This document shows positions 8,940-17,965 of a DNA stretch of 20,106 bases, piece by piece. The stretch is from positions 1 to 20,106 of the forward strand of contig JBNGIS010004720.1 of NCBI GenBank assembly GCA_049999725.1, given 5' to 3'. The first letter of the stretch is position 1, and each line of letters begins with the position of its first letter. The notes beneath the pieces are model-generated. The model saw nothing but the letters and a program-made list of their open reading frames with translations. It searched no databases and was not told the DNA's origin. Made by a program: the position numbers and the translations under genes. The stretch is from Haplomitrium mnioides. Its lineage: Eukaryota > Marchantiophyta > Haplomitriopsida > Calobryales.

Positions 8940-9800
8940 TACAGCACAAGGCAAAGCCAACTCCACCCACAAGTTGATACCCCTCTCCACTCTGCTTTTG
9001 CTAGCCCACAACAGGATGCTTGTTTCTCCTAGATTTCTACCCTGTCCCGATACGACACACTCTACACTTCACCACACAAGTCTTCTGATTCCAAGCGACC
9101 TCAATGCTAGAGGATTCGACGTTCAACAACAAACTTCTTCACTTATCTACAATAGTTCCACACTCTATCAACCACGGCCCACACACACACCCCATCTAGA
9201 TAGTTTTTCAACTTCCATCATTAGAAGCCCTGGATTTTCTTCCTCAGGCTCGGAAGAGATTTTCTTTTACTTCCACCTCTAGAAGACAGTCCTCTTGATT
9301 GTTGGTCAACTCACTCCACTTTGAACCTCAACTGGATCTTCCGCCCAATGCGTAGGCACTAACACAACTACTCTTCTCTTAGCTCTACTTGAAAGTTAGA
9401 CTAGAAGCGCCCTCCAAGCATTCCTGGGATTGATGCTCTTGCACCACAGACAAACGCTGAGAGAACACGAAGGTCCCCCCTTGGCTGCCTCCCTCGAATT
9501 TGGGATAAAAAAAACTCCCTTTTGCTTTAAGTGTTGATTCACCTTGAAGTGCTAGTCCACATGCAAGGATGAGTACACATGGATTGCCTGAGCCTCTAGA
9601 GCTCCACGCCCAGCGATTCTTAGCGCTTCTCCAGTCCACCTCCACCTCTGCTAGCCCTCTTGCACGAGTCCACTTGCTCCAAGTAAAACTTCACTGGAGT
9701 TCCCTCCTCTCTCCCTCGCTGCATTTCTTGTTCAAGATAGTTCCCCAACACACCTCAACATCAACCCCAATCCCATCGAAGTGAGCCAATCTATAACCCC
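8940..9800 (-). other. Probable 5' leader of gypsy A, non-coding
   Basis: Upstream of the gag ATG on the minus strand there is about 0.9 kb with no recognisable domain. Part of it (about 9225-9445) recurs in diverged form at about 18390-18600. A run of ten C occurs at 9797-9806. I could not find a primer-binding site (neither the initiator-Met type nor the TGGCGCC type on the minus strand) nor an LTR boundary, so the right end of element A remains open. Confidence 0.45.
9225..9445 (-). repeat. Dispersed repeat copy 1 (gypsy A leader)
   Basis: This shares several blocks in the same order with 18390-18600: CTTCCACC-CTAGAAGACAGTC, CACTAACACAAC, CTTGAAA and CCCTCCAAG. Spacing is similar, with clear divergence and small indels. 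The orientation matches that of copy 2 on the plus strand, so both belong to minus-strand oriented elements if the leader assignment is right. Confidence 0.7.
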
Positions 9801-9889
9801 CCCCCCTTTGTACCCTTCCGAAACGTTTCTTGTTTCCCCCTTGTTTGGTTGTTTTTCTAGTTGGTAGCGGTTTCATGATGCGGTGACAC

Positions 9890-10290
9890 TTGTTTGTACA
9901 ATCCAAAGTCTGATCTGAAGATGTATGATCTGAAGTTGATCTGAAGAAGAACGATCCAAAGTCTGATCCAACGTCTGATCCGAAGGAGGTATGGCCGATG
10001 AAGATCCGAAGAAGTAAGGCTCTGGCGCATAGCCAAAGAGACTGATATGAAGAATCTTGGTGAAGAAGGTAAGGTGGTTGCCGTTGTCGCAAGTCCTATC
10101 TGAAGAAGTAGCCGGGAGAAGATAATATCGATGTCAACCTGAAATAAGTATGGCCGATGCGGATCAGAAAAGAGGTGAGTCTGAAGAAGGTAACGTTTGA
10201 AGAGGTCATGGCCGATGAAGCCTGGAACGATCATTCTGAAGGAGTAAGGTTGGGGGAGGTCCGAAGCTAATTTTCAAAGAGGGATGATCC
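9890..10290. repeat. Degenerate GATCYGAAG-type array
   Basis: GATCTGAAG, GATCCAAAG, GATCCAACG, GATCCGAAGG and GATCCGAAGAAG follow each other at irregular 10-20 base spacing, about seven times between 9910 and 10015 and more thinly after. A longer word, TATGGCCGATG, occurs near 9990 and 10150, with CATGGCCGATG near 10205. Open minus-strand frames here repeat a HRPYLL/HRPYLF motif only because the DNA repeats. No coding role is supported. Confidence 0.6.
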
Positions 10291-10395
10291 GATGAAGCTG
10301 AACTTGGCGCAGATCTACAAGAAGACAAACTTGGCTCAGATCCAAAAAGGTATTTCGAAGAAGGTAAGCTCAGATAGTCAACTCCAAAGTTTGAC

Positions 10396-10500
10396 CCTTT
10401 CCAATGGGCGCCGTCTACCGCCGTCTTCCAAGTGGAAGTTGGACCGCCGCGCCCAACTAAAGGGTTGGACTAAGGACTCCCAACTCTGAAGTTTGACCTG
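10396..10500. repeat. About 100-bp dispersed repeat, copy A
   Basis: It contains GCGCCGTCTACCGCCGTCTT, then GGAAGTTGGACCGCCGCGCC and a GAAGTTTGACC end. Copies B (10541-10625) and C (11845-11950) carry the same blocks in order with many substitutions. Confidence 0.65.
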
Positions 10501-10540
10501 AAGAACTGATCCGAAGAAGATGGGATCTAAAGAGCACAAT

Positions 10541-10625
10541 CCGTCGTCGCGTTCAAAGGGGAAGTTGGACTGTCGCGTTTGATTGAAACATCGGACTTCC
10601 TGGCTCCGAAGTTGACTTGACCTGA
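10541..10625. repeat. About 100-bp dispersed repeat, copy B
   Basis: GTCGTCGCG, then AAAGGGGAAGTTGGACTGTC and CCGAAGTTGACTTGACC. It is the direct neighbour of copy A, separated by about 40 bases that hold two GATCCGAAG/GATCTAAAG words. Confidence 0.6.
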
Positions 10626-10789
10626 TAGGATTCTGCCTGACGCATGCCTTGGAGTGGATTTCGACCCCCCCTTAATACTCTCTGCAGAATTTTGTCAAGC
10701 AGTCTTTAGAAGGCCGAAGTGGGTTTGGACCCTGGTGAAGCCTGCCAACGCCTGGGGAAACGGAGAGTCCACGACCTCTGGTGTCATCG

Positions 10790-11133
10790 CTACTTTACGA
10801 GGGTCATTGCATTCTTCCTGCTTCTTCCAATCCCTTGCTTATGGCATGTTGGAGCATCTTCCATCCTCTTGCTTTTGCTCTTGGCTACTGTCCCGAAAGT
10901 AATGTTGAACCCCCTTGCCTTACCTGAAGCCCCTCTCTTCTGGCGCTGAATCATTGATCCTCTCCCGTTCCCGTGATCTTCCTCACCCGGATCTGCATCT
11001 TCCTCCCATTCTGAGATTGCTCTACCTTCCACCTCCTTGCAAGTGCCTATGGCAAGTACCTCTTCCTTCCCCGTTCTGATCCCAACGCCGCTCTTTGGAT
11101 CGGATAATTTAGATGACCCGCTCTTACTTATTG
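10790..11133 (-). other. Unidentified minus-strand open stretch, possible gene or element remnant
   Basis: From about 11133 to a stop at 10790 the minus strand is open for roughly 115 codons and encodes a charged, Gly/Lys/Glu-rich text (SISKSGSSKLSDPKSGVGIR, GKEEVLAIGTCKEVEGRAIS, EWEEDADPGEEDHGNGRG, KARGFNITFGTVAKSKSKRM). A neighbouring frame continues with MTPEVVDSPFPQALAGFTRV from about 10770. I recognise no family. The non-random composition and the continuation in another frame hint at a decayed coding exon or an element's variable region, but chance in TC-rich DNA cannot be excluded. Confidence 0.25.
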
Positions 11134-11844
11134 ATACTAGCTATTCCGCTGCTTCTGGTGTATCTTAACACCTAAAAGTGGAGAAATGCTTCTATGCGGT
11201 TTCCGATTTCTAGGAATCTTCATTAGCACTTCATGTCATGGGCTGACATTCTCCGTTGTTCCCCTTGCACAATTTTATCAGCAAGACATCTAGATCAATC
11301 TCTTAACCTTAGAACCTTGTCGGTGACATCAACAATGCATGAATGCACACCCTTGTATGCATCCAAGCTTTGTTAACCGCACCAACATCCTTACCAAGAC
11401 CAATTGCACAACCTTAGCGCATAGTTTGCAACATCAAACAATGCACATCCATGCTTTGTTGGCTGCTCCAACCCCTCACTCTTTGAAGTGAAGCTATCTA
11501 TACTCCCAACTTACTTGTCCCTTCCTTGCTTTCTCTTCATCCTAACCCTTTGCTTGGAAGCCTCTCCATCAAATAGTAGTGAGAAGCACCTCGCCATAAT
11601 TTGAATACAGTACCAAGAGCTCAAGTGGCGGCACTTGTCTTGAGAATCTTGATGGTCGGTCATCCGATGAATTGATCCGATAAAAAAAGATCAGCTTGAC
11701 CCAAAAAGGAACATCGACATGATCCAATAAACTCAATCGGACTAGACAATCAACAGTAGACCCGATGGCTGATGGCAGACCCCAATCAGCAACGATGGAG
11801 TCGATAAGCAACTGTTTGACCCGATCGTTGACTGCTTCAAATAC
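11134..11844. other. Non-coding DNA, no recognised feature
   Basis: No domain or element end was recognised. At 11679-11694 the 16-mer GATAAAAAAAGATCAG occurs; it recurs exactly at 12835-12850. GATCCGAT/GATCCAAT words continue the theme of 9890-10290 at low density. Confidence 0.4.
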
Positions 11845-11950
11845 AGCGCCGCTTGATGTCATCTTCCAAGGGGAAGTTGGATCGTCGCACCCCATTCAAA
11901 AAGGACAAATCTAGTATAGTCAACCCCATAGCTTTAAGTTGACCCGATAG
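11845..11950. repeat. About 100-bp dispersed repeat, copy C
   Basis: GCGCCGCTTGATGTCATCTT, then CCAAGGGGAAGTTGGATCGTC and a TTAAGTTGACCCGAT end, matching copies A and B block by block. It lies about 1.4 kb from copy A in the same orientation. Confidence 0.62.
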
Positions 11951-13017
11951 AAACGACAAAACTCTGATAGAAAGATGAAATCAAACAAATAAAACTTGCT
12001 GGACCTTGATCAACTCTAGCAGCACTTGATAAATCAAAGCATCCTCCAAACCCTTGTGTTGCCGTTGCCTCCCAACTATTTTCGCATTCTTCATTCTCCC
12101 TTGTTCCCTTTGATTCCATTTGCATTGAGAGCGTTTGCCATCCTTCTCTTTATCAAGCCCTAGTATAAACCTGATAGTCAAGAATGAAGAATGAATGCTA
12201 GGCCTGTGGGTGTAGATAACTAAGTGTGTGGCGCCACTCACAAGTCTCCTTGTTGCTTAGGCAAATCCACCCCATACTAGAGCCTCCTACTCTCACTTGG
12301 GTTCACCTTGTCGGTTCAAATCCTCTCCACATAAGTTCCCACACTTTCCTTTGCACACTCATCTCGACCTCCTTGGGCTCTTATTGTTCCTCCTTGCTAT
12401 CAATCCAAGCATTCCAATCCCTCCATTGTGCTCCTTGTATGCCTTTATTCTCCTCTCCACATGCACCAATTCCCATGGAGTGGTTGAACCTTGTGCAAGA
12501 CCAATTTCAAGCCTTTTTTTATTGTGGGACTTCACTTGTAGGCTCCTACTAGTAATTTTCTTTGTAGCCATGCAAATTTTGCGTAGAGAAATCCAAATCT
12601 TGCTCAGGTGGTGGCAATTCCAATAACTTTGCGTCGTTGCTCTCCCTTGTGATTGTGCGTTTAATTTTGTAATTTGTACAACAAGTTGCATGTCATTGTG
12701 GAGGGAATGGTTGCATCACATCGTAGTGTTCTCTCTTTTTTAGAATGCCAATCTCTCAAGTGATGACACTTGTTCTAATCTCTAAATAGACGACAACAAA
12801 ATCCCCCAATGGTCCCCTTGAATAGAACTAATTTGATAAAAAAAGATCAGTCTAATCCAATAAAAGGAGATCGTACCAGACCTCAAGTTTTTCAGCTCGA
12901 ACCAGACCTTGGTTAGTTGTCACACCTTGTTTTCCTTTGTTCTGTTTTGGTATTGTTCAGCTCTCCGGGCTAAGAGATGTGTCTTTAGTATTTCAAAAGA
13001 AAGCCATTTAAACTAAA
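11951..13017. other. Non-coding DNA, no recognised feature
   Basis: Several TC-rich open frames occur but none shows a domain. A TGTCACACC word near 12918 resembles the start of many plant gypsy LTRs, but no partner copy or PBS was found. Confidence 0.4.
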
Positions 13018-13092
13018 ATTGAAAATATTCATGGTAGCTTTGTTCCCAACTAGCTTTTAGTTGGGAATAGAGCTACCATGAATATTTTCAAT
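13018..13092. repeat. Near-perfect 34-bp inverted repeat (hairpin)
   Basis: The left arm (13018-13051), beginning ATTGAAAATATTCATGGTAG, pairs with the right arm (13059-13092) with only two mismatches over 34 bases, around a 7-base loop AGCTTTT. The right arm reads straight on into gypsy integrase coding sequence (plus strand), so the left arm looks like an inverted copy of the end of that fragment rather than an independent transposon end. Confidence 0.9.
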
Positions 13093-13419
13093 TTCACAAA
13101 GGAAAATGACAAGAAGTTCTAGATGGTGGTTATTTAAAATAGAGATATGGTGTTGTTGTTGTATGATAGCCGGTTTGTACATTTTCCAAGGAAACTGCAC
13201 AGTAGATGGATGGGACCATTTGTGTTTAAGAAGCTTCATCACAACGGGTTGGTAGAGTTGTAGACCTTGCAAGGAGGAGAGATTACTAATCGGTTACATT
13301 ATGATCGCCTCAAGAGGTATGTAGTTAGAGATGCAGATGAAGGGGAGCCGATGGTGACTTGCAAAGAGTCACGAGATATGTACAGGGAGTATTCAGCTAG
13401 GGAGTTGTACACAATGTAA
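13093..13419 (+). pseudogene. Orphan Ty3/gypsy integrase C-terminus
   Basis: The plus strand reads VLLLYDSRFVHFPRKLHSRW, MGPFVFKKLHHNGLVEL, a TAG at 13261-13263, then ITNRLHYDRLKRYVV and a tail ending at TAA 13417-13419 in the same frame. The pattern (VLLYDSR, KL.SRW.GPF, RLK.Y) is the conserved C-terminal part of integrase in plant gypsy elements of the type without a chromodomain. Two further stops lie upstream near 13125 and 13140. The catalytic core, RT and protease are absent to the left, where the hairpin begins, so only the last fragment of a pol gene is left. It does not fit gypsy B, whose own integrase end lies at 18693-18923. Confidence 0.75.
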
Positions 13420-14538
13420 ATAGATAGTGCTTTTTGTAGGATAGGTAGAAGTGACACATGTTCACTACAACAAGAAATCAACCAACAAGAGGATGAAGGG
13501 GTGTTTGGAGGGTCGCATCACAAATCAAATTCAAGTTATGCCAGCTTGTGATTTGAAGTATTATGGAAACTTTTGCAAATTTAGGAGCATAACTAAGTCA
13601 CTTCTTTATTTTTTAGGTGTGAAGACATCCCACATACACTGTGGTACTTCATATATGCAATTTGACAAAAGGGATCATTCGATCACTGACTAGCAATGGC
13701 ATTAGAACAAAGAGATCAGAAGCAAAATGATGGAAGGGGAGCAGGCTCTTGAGAAGCCTTACGGAAGGATGTATAAGAAAACTACTATAAGGGTGATTTC
13801 AAGGGGATAAAATCCATGCCGAGGGAACCAAGAACAAGGGAGCGGGGACAGAATTGATGATTTGAAGGTAGGATGGGAGTCTGAGACAATGGGGAGCACT
13901 TCATCCTTGCTTCTCAACTATTGGAGCTGAGGCATGGCTTGATAGAAAAAGGATTTGAAAGCTCTCTTGGTGCATTTGGAATCAAGGGAAATAATGAAGG
14001 AATAAGGACACAATGTTCTCTAGGAGGTGGCAACAACATTGGGTCCTATAGTCTGCTATAATCTATCGGGTTTTTGTCTTCATCTATCGAGTTACACTAT
14101 CCTCTAGTACAACTCTTTTTTCTTTTTTTGTTATGCAAAATGGTCCAACTTCCCTTTGAAAGATGATGGCGGGCAGCACTATAGTCGATCAGATTTATGA
14201 GACTAATATGATCTTTTGCATCCAGCTAGTCTGATACGAGTGAACCCCAGAGGCTTTGTCACTATTTGTGAAGGAATAAGTTGTTAAACCTACGAACCAA
14301 TTATCGAAAAAAGATAAATCAGTCAACTCCGATGGAGTTAACTTTCTAGATACCAGTTCTATGAAATGCTTCATAAACTTATACCCTTTCCAAGAAATTC
14401 TAATAAAAAAACATATTCATAAAGATAAATGACGAAGGACAAGTGTCACCACCTAAGCAACTAGCACACAAAAGGAGGGAAAAGAAAGAAGGGAAGAGAA
14501 TATGGACGCCTTTCGACTAATGATTGCAAGAGTTACAG
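13420..14538. other. Non-coding DNA between the orphan integrase end and gypsy B
   Basis: No domain was recognised. If the orphan integrase belonged to a complete element, its purine tract and 3' LTR should lie here; purine-rich stretches occur around 13715-13900 but no repeated LTR copy is visible in the window. A short inverted repeat AACTCC-GAT-GGAGTT lies near 14327-14341. TACAG at 14534-14538 directly before gypsy B is the possible left target duplication; its partner is lost. Confidence 0.4.
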
Positions 14539-14661
14539 TGTAATTGTACAAGCATAATGTTGTGTTATTTGTAAGAAAATAGAGAGGAGTGAAGGAAAAG
14601 GTAGAGGGTTACTTTCAGAGTTGAGTTGAGATAAGATTACTAGCCTTCAAAGTTAGCTTTT

Positions 14662-14778
14662 AAGGTTCAAATTAGAAGTGACTTCTAAGAGAGAAATTTT
14701 AGGGTTAAAACTAGAAGTAACTTCTAAACGATCAATTCTAGGGTTGAAATTAGAAGTGAATTTTAATTGAAGAAAGAG
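14662..14778 (+). repeat. Three 39-bp tandem repeats in the gypsy B 5' LTR
   Basis: Units at 14662-14700, 14701-14739 and 14740-14778 each start with AGGGTT or a close variant. The first two hold the palindromes AGAAGTGACTTCT and AGAAGTAACTTCT. The same three units exist in the 3' LTR at 19060-19176. Tandem U3 motifs often act as enhancers in plant LTRs; that role here is inference. Confidence 0.85.
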
Positions 14779-14799
14779 GGATGACACCTTCTTCTCTTG

Positions 14800-14807
14800 T
14801 ATAAATA
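14800..14807 (+). promoter_or_regulatory. Probable TATA box of the gypsy B LTR
   Basis: TATAAATA follows the tandem repeats. The 3' LTR has TATAGTTA at the matching place, so that copy has lost the motif. Confidence 0.65.
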
Positions 14808-14973
14808 GAAAGGCTTGATAGCCCTACTCATCATTCTAGAGTTCTTCTTGAATCACTTGAAATCTTTGGTTGCTTGGATTTTGCTTGCAGTTTTGGCATT
14901 TGGTTGACGAACTCTATTAGAGTTCACTATAAGTTCTTAATCATTTGGATTTGGTGTTTGAGCTTTTTAACAT

Positions 14974-14985
14974 TGGTATCAGAGC
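14974..14985 (+). promoter_or_regulatory. Gypsy B primer-binding site, initiator-Met tRNA
   Basis: Exact TGGTATCAGAGC, one base after the 5' LTR end. Initiator-Met priming is usual for plant chromoviruses. Confidence 0.92.
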
Positions 14986-15013
14986 TACAATTTTTTGTTT
15001 GTTTGTGAGTTAC

Positions 15014-15868
15014 ATGAAGAATCAAGAGGTGGTAGTTCAAGCATTGCAACAATGGTTTGAACATCTCTTACGCCTTTTGGAAGTAAGAATGAAAAAAAGA
15101 GCAACTTTTGAAGAAGAAAGGAGTTGTGTGCGATTTCCAACGCCAAAAATGTTTGATGAAAAGATGGTATGTGGTGCATATAAGAACTTCATATTCAGTT
15201 AAGAGCATTATTTTGAAGCTACAAACATTAGAATGTGGTCGACAAATTCTATTTGCAGCAAGTCAATTAGAGGAAGTTTCAAAGACTTGTTGGAGATATC
15301 AAATAGAATAGCACAAAGTGGATTTGTTGAACCTATTTCTTCTTGGTGTGAATTTAAAGAAGCGGTGATCTCAAGATTTAGAGTTGTAAATGCCTCAAAA
15401 GTAGCAAGAGATTGATTGGCCGAATCGAAGCAACTTGGTATAGTGAGAAGCCATGTTGCACTTTTTCAAGATGCAATTATACAGGTTTCTCATATAAGAG
15501 AAGAAGAAGCACAAGACTGCTTTGTTTGGGGATTGAAGCCTTGCATGAGAATGCAAGTTATAATAAGAAAGCCTATTCAGTTTGAAGAAGAAATTTGCAT
15601 TATGGAGTGGCATGACTCATTACTTATTACTATTAAAGCTAAGTCACATTCTCAACAATTCGAACAACATACTCAAAACTTTGCAAGCTCTAATATAATT
15701 GAATTTTGGACAATAATTCAAGGTACCTTGTTCTATCTTGATGGTATGATTGAGGAGCACTCTTTTAGAATATTGGTGGATGGTGAGAGCTCTATGTCAC
15801 TACGTTTTTCTAAACTAATTAAAGCAAAAATTTTGGCCTATCAAGTGGAGCGTTGTGACTATCGTTGA
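15014..15868 (+). pseudogene. gag: Gypsy B gag and protease
   Basis: The ATG at 15014 starts MKNQEVVVQALQQWFEHLLR, then PTPKMFDEKMV, ending in a stop at 15200-15202. After a frame change the gag domain continues (RIAQSGFVEPISSWCEFKEA, VISRFRV), with a TGA at 15413-15415, then LAESKQLGIVRSHVALFQD, EEAQDCFVWGLKP and a TAG/TGA-free run to 15866. The end of this frame holds a protease-like core, FRILVDGESSMSLRFSKL, in which the family's Asp-Ser/Thr/Gly-Gly signature reads Asp-Gly-Glu-Ser. No CCHC knuckle is visible between gag and protease, so that part seems deleted or fused. Roles: particle formation and polyprotein cleavage. Confidence 0.82.
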
Positions 15869-16930
15869 TGGCCAAAAACATGATGTGTTTTGGTTTCAAA
15901 AGCCATTCCCTCTAAGGATTGGAAAAAAATACGCAGAGTCTATACAATTTGTTATTGCATCTATATAATATAACATCATTTTAGGGTTGCCTTGGCTTGA
16001 AGATCGATCCGCTCAATTTAATTGAGAAAAATGACATATTCAAGTCACCTTACAAGGTAACAAATTTATTTTGAGGTGTTTAGTATCATTGATAAAGAAG
16101 TCTAAATCAATTCAGCATATTAATTTAGTAGAGCTAGAGTTTTGTGTCTTTGCTGTTTGGATGAAGCCCATCATAAACTTGAGTAAGGAGGGACGAAAAA
16201 AATGCACATACCTCAGTGATAGATGATATGTTGAAGGAGCTTGTGGATATTTTTTGGAGGATGAGACAAAGAAGTTACTAAATAATCAACGAATGTCTTT
16301 TTTGATTGAGTTGATCCCAAGAAGTACTTCTTATTATCAACCTATATATCGATTATCATTACAATAATTATAGGAGCTTCAAAAAACATTGGCAGATCTT
16401 CTTGAGAAGGATTTCATTCAATTTAATACTTTGCCATAGGGAGCTCTAATATTCTTTGTACCAAATAAAGATGGCGGATTTTATCATTGTACAGATTATC
16501 AAGGCTTGAACAATCAAGCTGTGAAGAATGCCTATCCTCTACCTCGTATTGATGATTTGTTGGATCAATTGAGTTATGCGTTATTCTTTTCTAAGTTGGA
16601 TCTTTGAAGAGGCTAATGGAAAATTCCTATCAAACCAAGTGATGTGCTAAAGACAACTTTTCGTACAAGGTATGGGCATTTTAAGTAGAAGGTTCTTATA
16701 TTTGGCCTTAATAATGCTCCGACAATATTCATAGATCAAATGCATTGAGTTTTTGATAGTTTATTGAATAAGTTAGTGTTGGTGTTTTTGGATGATATAC
16801 TTATCTTTAGTAAAAGCAAACTTGAGTATTGTGAGCATCTCAAAGAAGTATTGCAAAGATTGTGTAATTGGAAGTTTTATTGCAAGAAGTCTAAGTTTGA
16901 GTTTTGGAAGCAAATGTGACTTACCAAGGA
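15869..16930 (+). pseudogene. pol: Gypsy B protease-RT linker and reverse transcriptase
   Basis: YNIILGLPWLEDRSAQFN near 15970 is the conserved segment that follows the protease. RT starts near 16380 with LQKTLADLLEKDFIQFN, GALIFFVPNKDGGF, TDYQGLNNQAVKNAYPLPRI, DDLLDQL and FFSKLDL, then TTFRTRYGHF, FGLNNAPTIF and the catalytic VFLDDILIFSKS (FLDD at 16785-16796), and HLKEVLQRL. At least five stops interrupt the RT (for example after LP, after LDL, after YGHFK and after QMH), and several lie in places where related enzymes have Trp, Arg or Gln. The catalytic Asp pair is preserved, but the gene cannot be translated as one protein. Confidence 0.88.
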
Positions 16931-17640
16931 CATAAAGTGTTTATGGAGGGCATCAAGATGGAGGAAGAGAAAATAAAGGCGACTACAGAGTGGCCAACAC
17001 CGAATGATGAAAAGTATATTCAAGCTTTCAATAGATTGGCAAGTTTTTATCAAAAGTTCATCCATTACTATGCTCATATTGCTCTACCCCTTACGGATCT
17101 ATTAGAGAAGGAGGCAAAGTTTCAATAGACGACCAAACATTAAGAGGTATTTCAACAACTCAAGGATGCGGTGTGTTCTTGTCCAATTCTACAACGGTAT
17201 AATCCAAAGACACATTGTACAGTTGATTTATATGCCTCTAATTTTGCTATTGGAGTAGTGTTACAACAAGAGTTTGAGGGTGGACTTCATTCGATTGCCT
17301 TTATGTCATGTTGACTAAATGTAGTGGAGAGAAATTATTCTGCAAGGGATAGAGAACAATGGAAAATGGTTTATGCTACCAAGGTTTAGAGACACTATCT
17401 TTAGAGAAAGCATATACCTATATGCACTGGTCACAAGCCATGTTGTAATCAATTCACATATAGAATATGACAAGTCGTCATCATCGATGGGAAGATCAGC
17501 TACAACTCTTTGATATCAAGTTGAAGTACAAGTCAAAAAGGTTCCATACCATTCTTGATGCATTGTCGCAAAGACAAGATCATCGACTAAATACATTGGA
17601 GGTTGCAAATGTTAGTATATTGCATCTTGATGATAGTTTT
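16931..17640 (+). pseudogene. pol: Gypsy B RT connection and RNase H
   Basis: The thumb/connection segment reads TYQGHKVFMEGIKMEEEKI, TEWPTPND and LASFYQKFIHYYAHIALPL. RNase H follows with FQQLKDAVCSCPIL, TVDLYASNFAIGVVLQQ (first acidic residue), SIAFMSC, then a stop, and VERNYSARDRE (conserved NYS..ERE-type motif). After TAG and frame changes, the text HRWEDQLQLFDIKLKYKSKR with DALSQRQ forms the RNase H end and tether. Stops lie at about 17126, 17140, 17311 and 17387. The domain would remove RNA from the RNA-DNA hybrid during reverse transcription. Confidence 0.85.
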
Positions 17641-17965
17641 GAACAAAAGATACATAAAGTTGCCTTCTTTATCCTTGTGAGGGCACGTTTAGAGGTCAAA
17701 GATAGTTCCATAGGAATCATAGAGATCCATGATTTATATGGAAGTTTTGGCAAGAGTGTTTTATACTTTTGGGTATCAAACTATCTATGTCTACGACTTA
17801 TCATTCTCAAACAGATGAGCAATTTCAACGTGCAAATTGGACTGTACAAGATATGCTTTGGGCATTTATTAATGTTCATCACAGAGATTGGGATAGTTTC
17901 TTACCGATTGTGGAGTTTGCATCCAACAACTTCAAACAAACAAGTTGTCATGCCCCTCTCTCCGG
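17641..17965 (+). pseudogene. pol: Gypsy B integrase, internally deleted
   Basis: After the RNase H tether the frame reads a short spacer (HKVAFFILVRARLEVKD). Then, following a frame change near 17765, comes the last third of the integrase core: GIKLSMSTTYHSQTDEQFQR, VQDMLWAFINVHHRDW and LPIVEFASNNF. The His/Cys zinc finger and the segment with the first catalytic Asp are missing; only about 120 bases separate the spacer from the core end, where a full enzyme needs several hundred. In the H-x-QTDGQ-type motif the residue next to the expected catalytic Glu is changed (DEQFQR). Similarity to integrase fades around 17965. Confidence 0.82.

Larger units (their letters stand above)
627..9450 (-). 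mobile_element. Ty3/gypsy element A, minus strand, decayed, interrupted by a copia element
   Basis: Read on the minus strand from right to left, the element shows a non-coding leader (8940 to at least 9450), gag with a CCHC knuckle, a charged linker, an aspartic protease region, a second linker, and an RT that breaks off near 627. No RNase H, integrase or clear LTR was found at the left end, and the right LTR could not be delimited. The copia element at 2300-7214 sits inside it. The order gag-PR-RT and motifs such as the GARVNIM protease core are typical of plant Ty3/gypsy elements. It carries several stops and frameshifts and cannot be active. Confidence 0.85.
14539..14972 (+). repeat. Gypsy B 5' LTR
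   Basis: 434 bp from TGTAATTGTACAAGC to TTTTAACA, with TG...CA termini. The start is fixed by where similarity to the 3' copy at 18937 begins. The end is set by the PBS one base further on. It contains a 39-bp tandem repeat and a TATA box. Confidence 0.88.

Noticed and set aside
8890-9282. 130-codon plus-strand frame
   Set aside because: Overlaps the start of minus-strand gag and its leader; sequence is Ser/Thr/Leu-rich without domain and ends without any partner gene.
9691-10234. Two overlapping minus-strand frames with a recurring HRPYL motif
   Set aside because: The motif repeats only because the DNA repeats (GATCYGAAG/GGCCGATG words); no family similarity, and the two frames overlap in different phases.
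12226-12626. Two overlapping plus-strand frames of about 108 codons
   Set aside because: Low-complexity Leu/Ser/Pro-rich text in two phases at once, with an equally long antisense frame; no domain or conserved motif.
12900-12930. TGTCACACC as the start of a gypsy LTR
   Set aside because: No second copy, no PBS or purine tract at the right distance.
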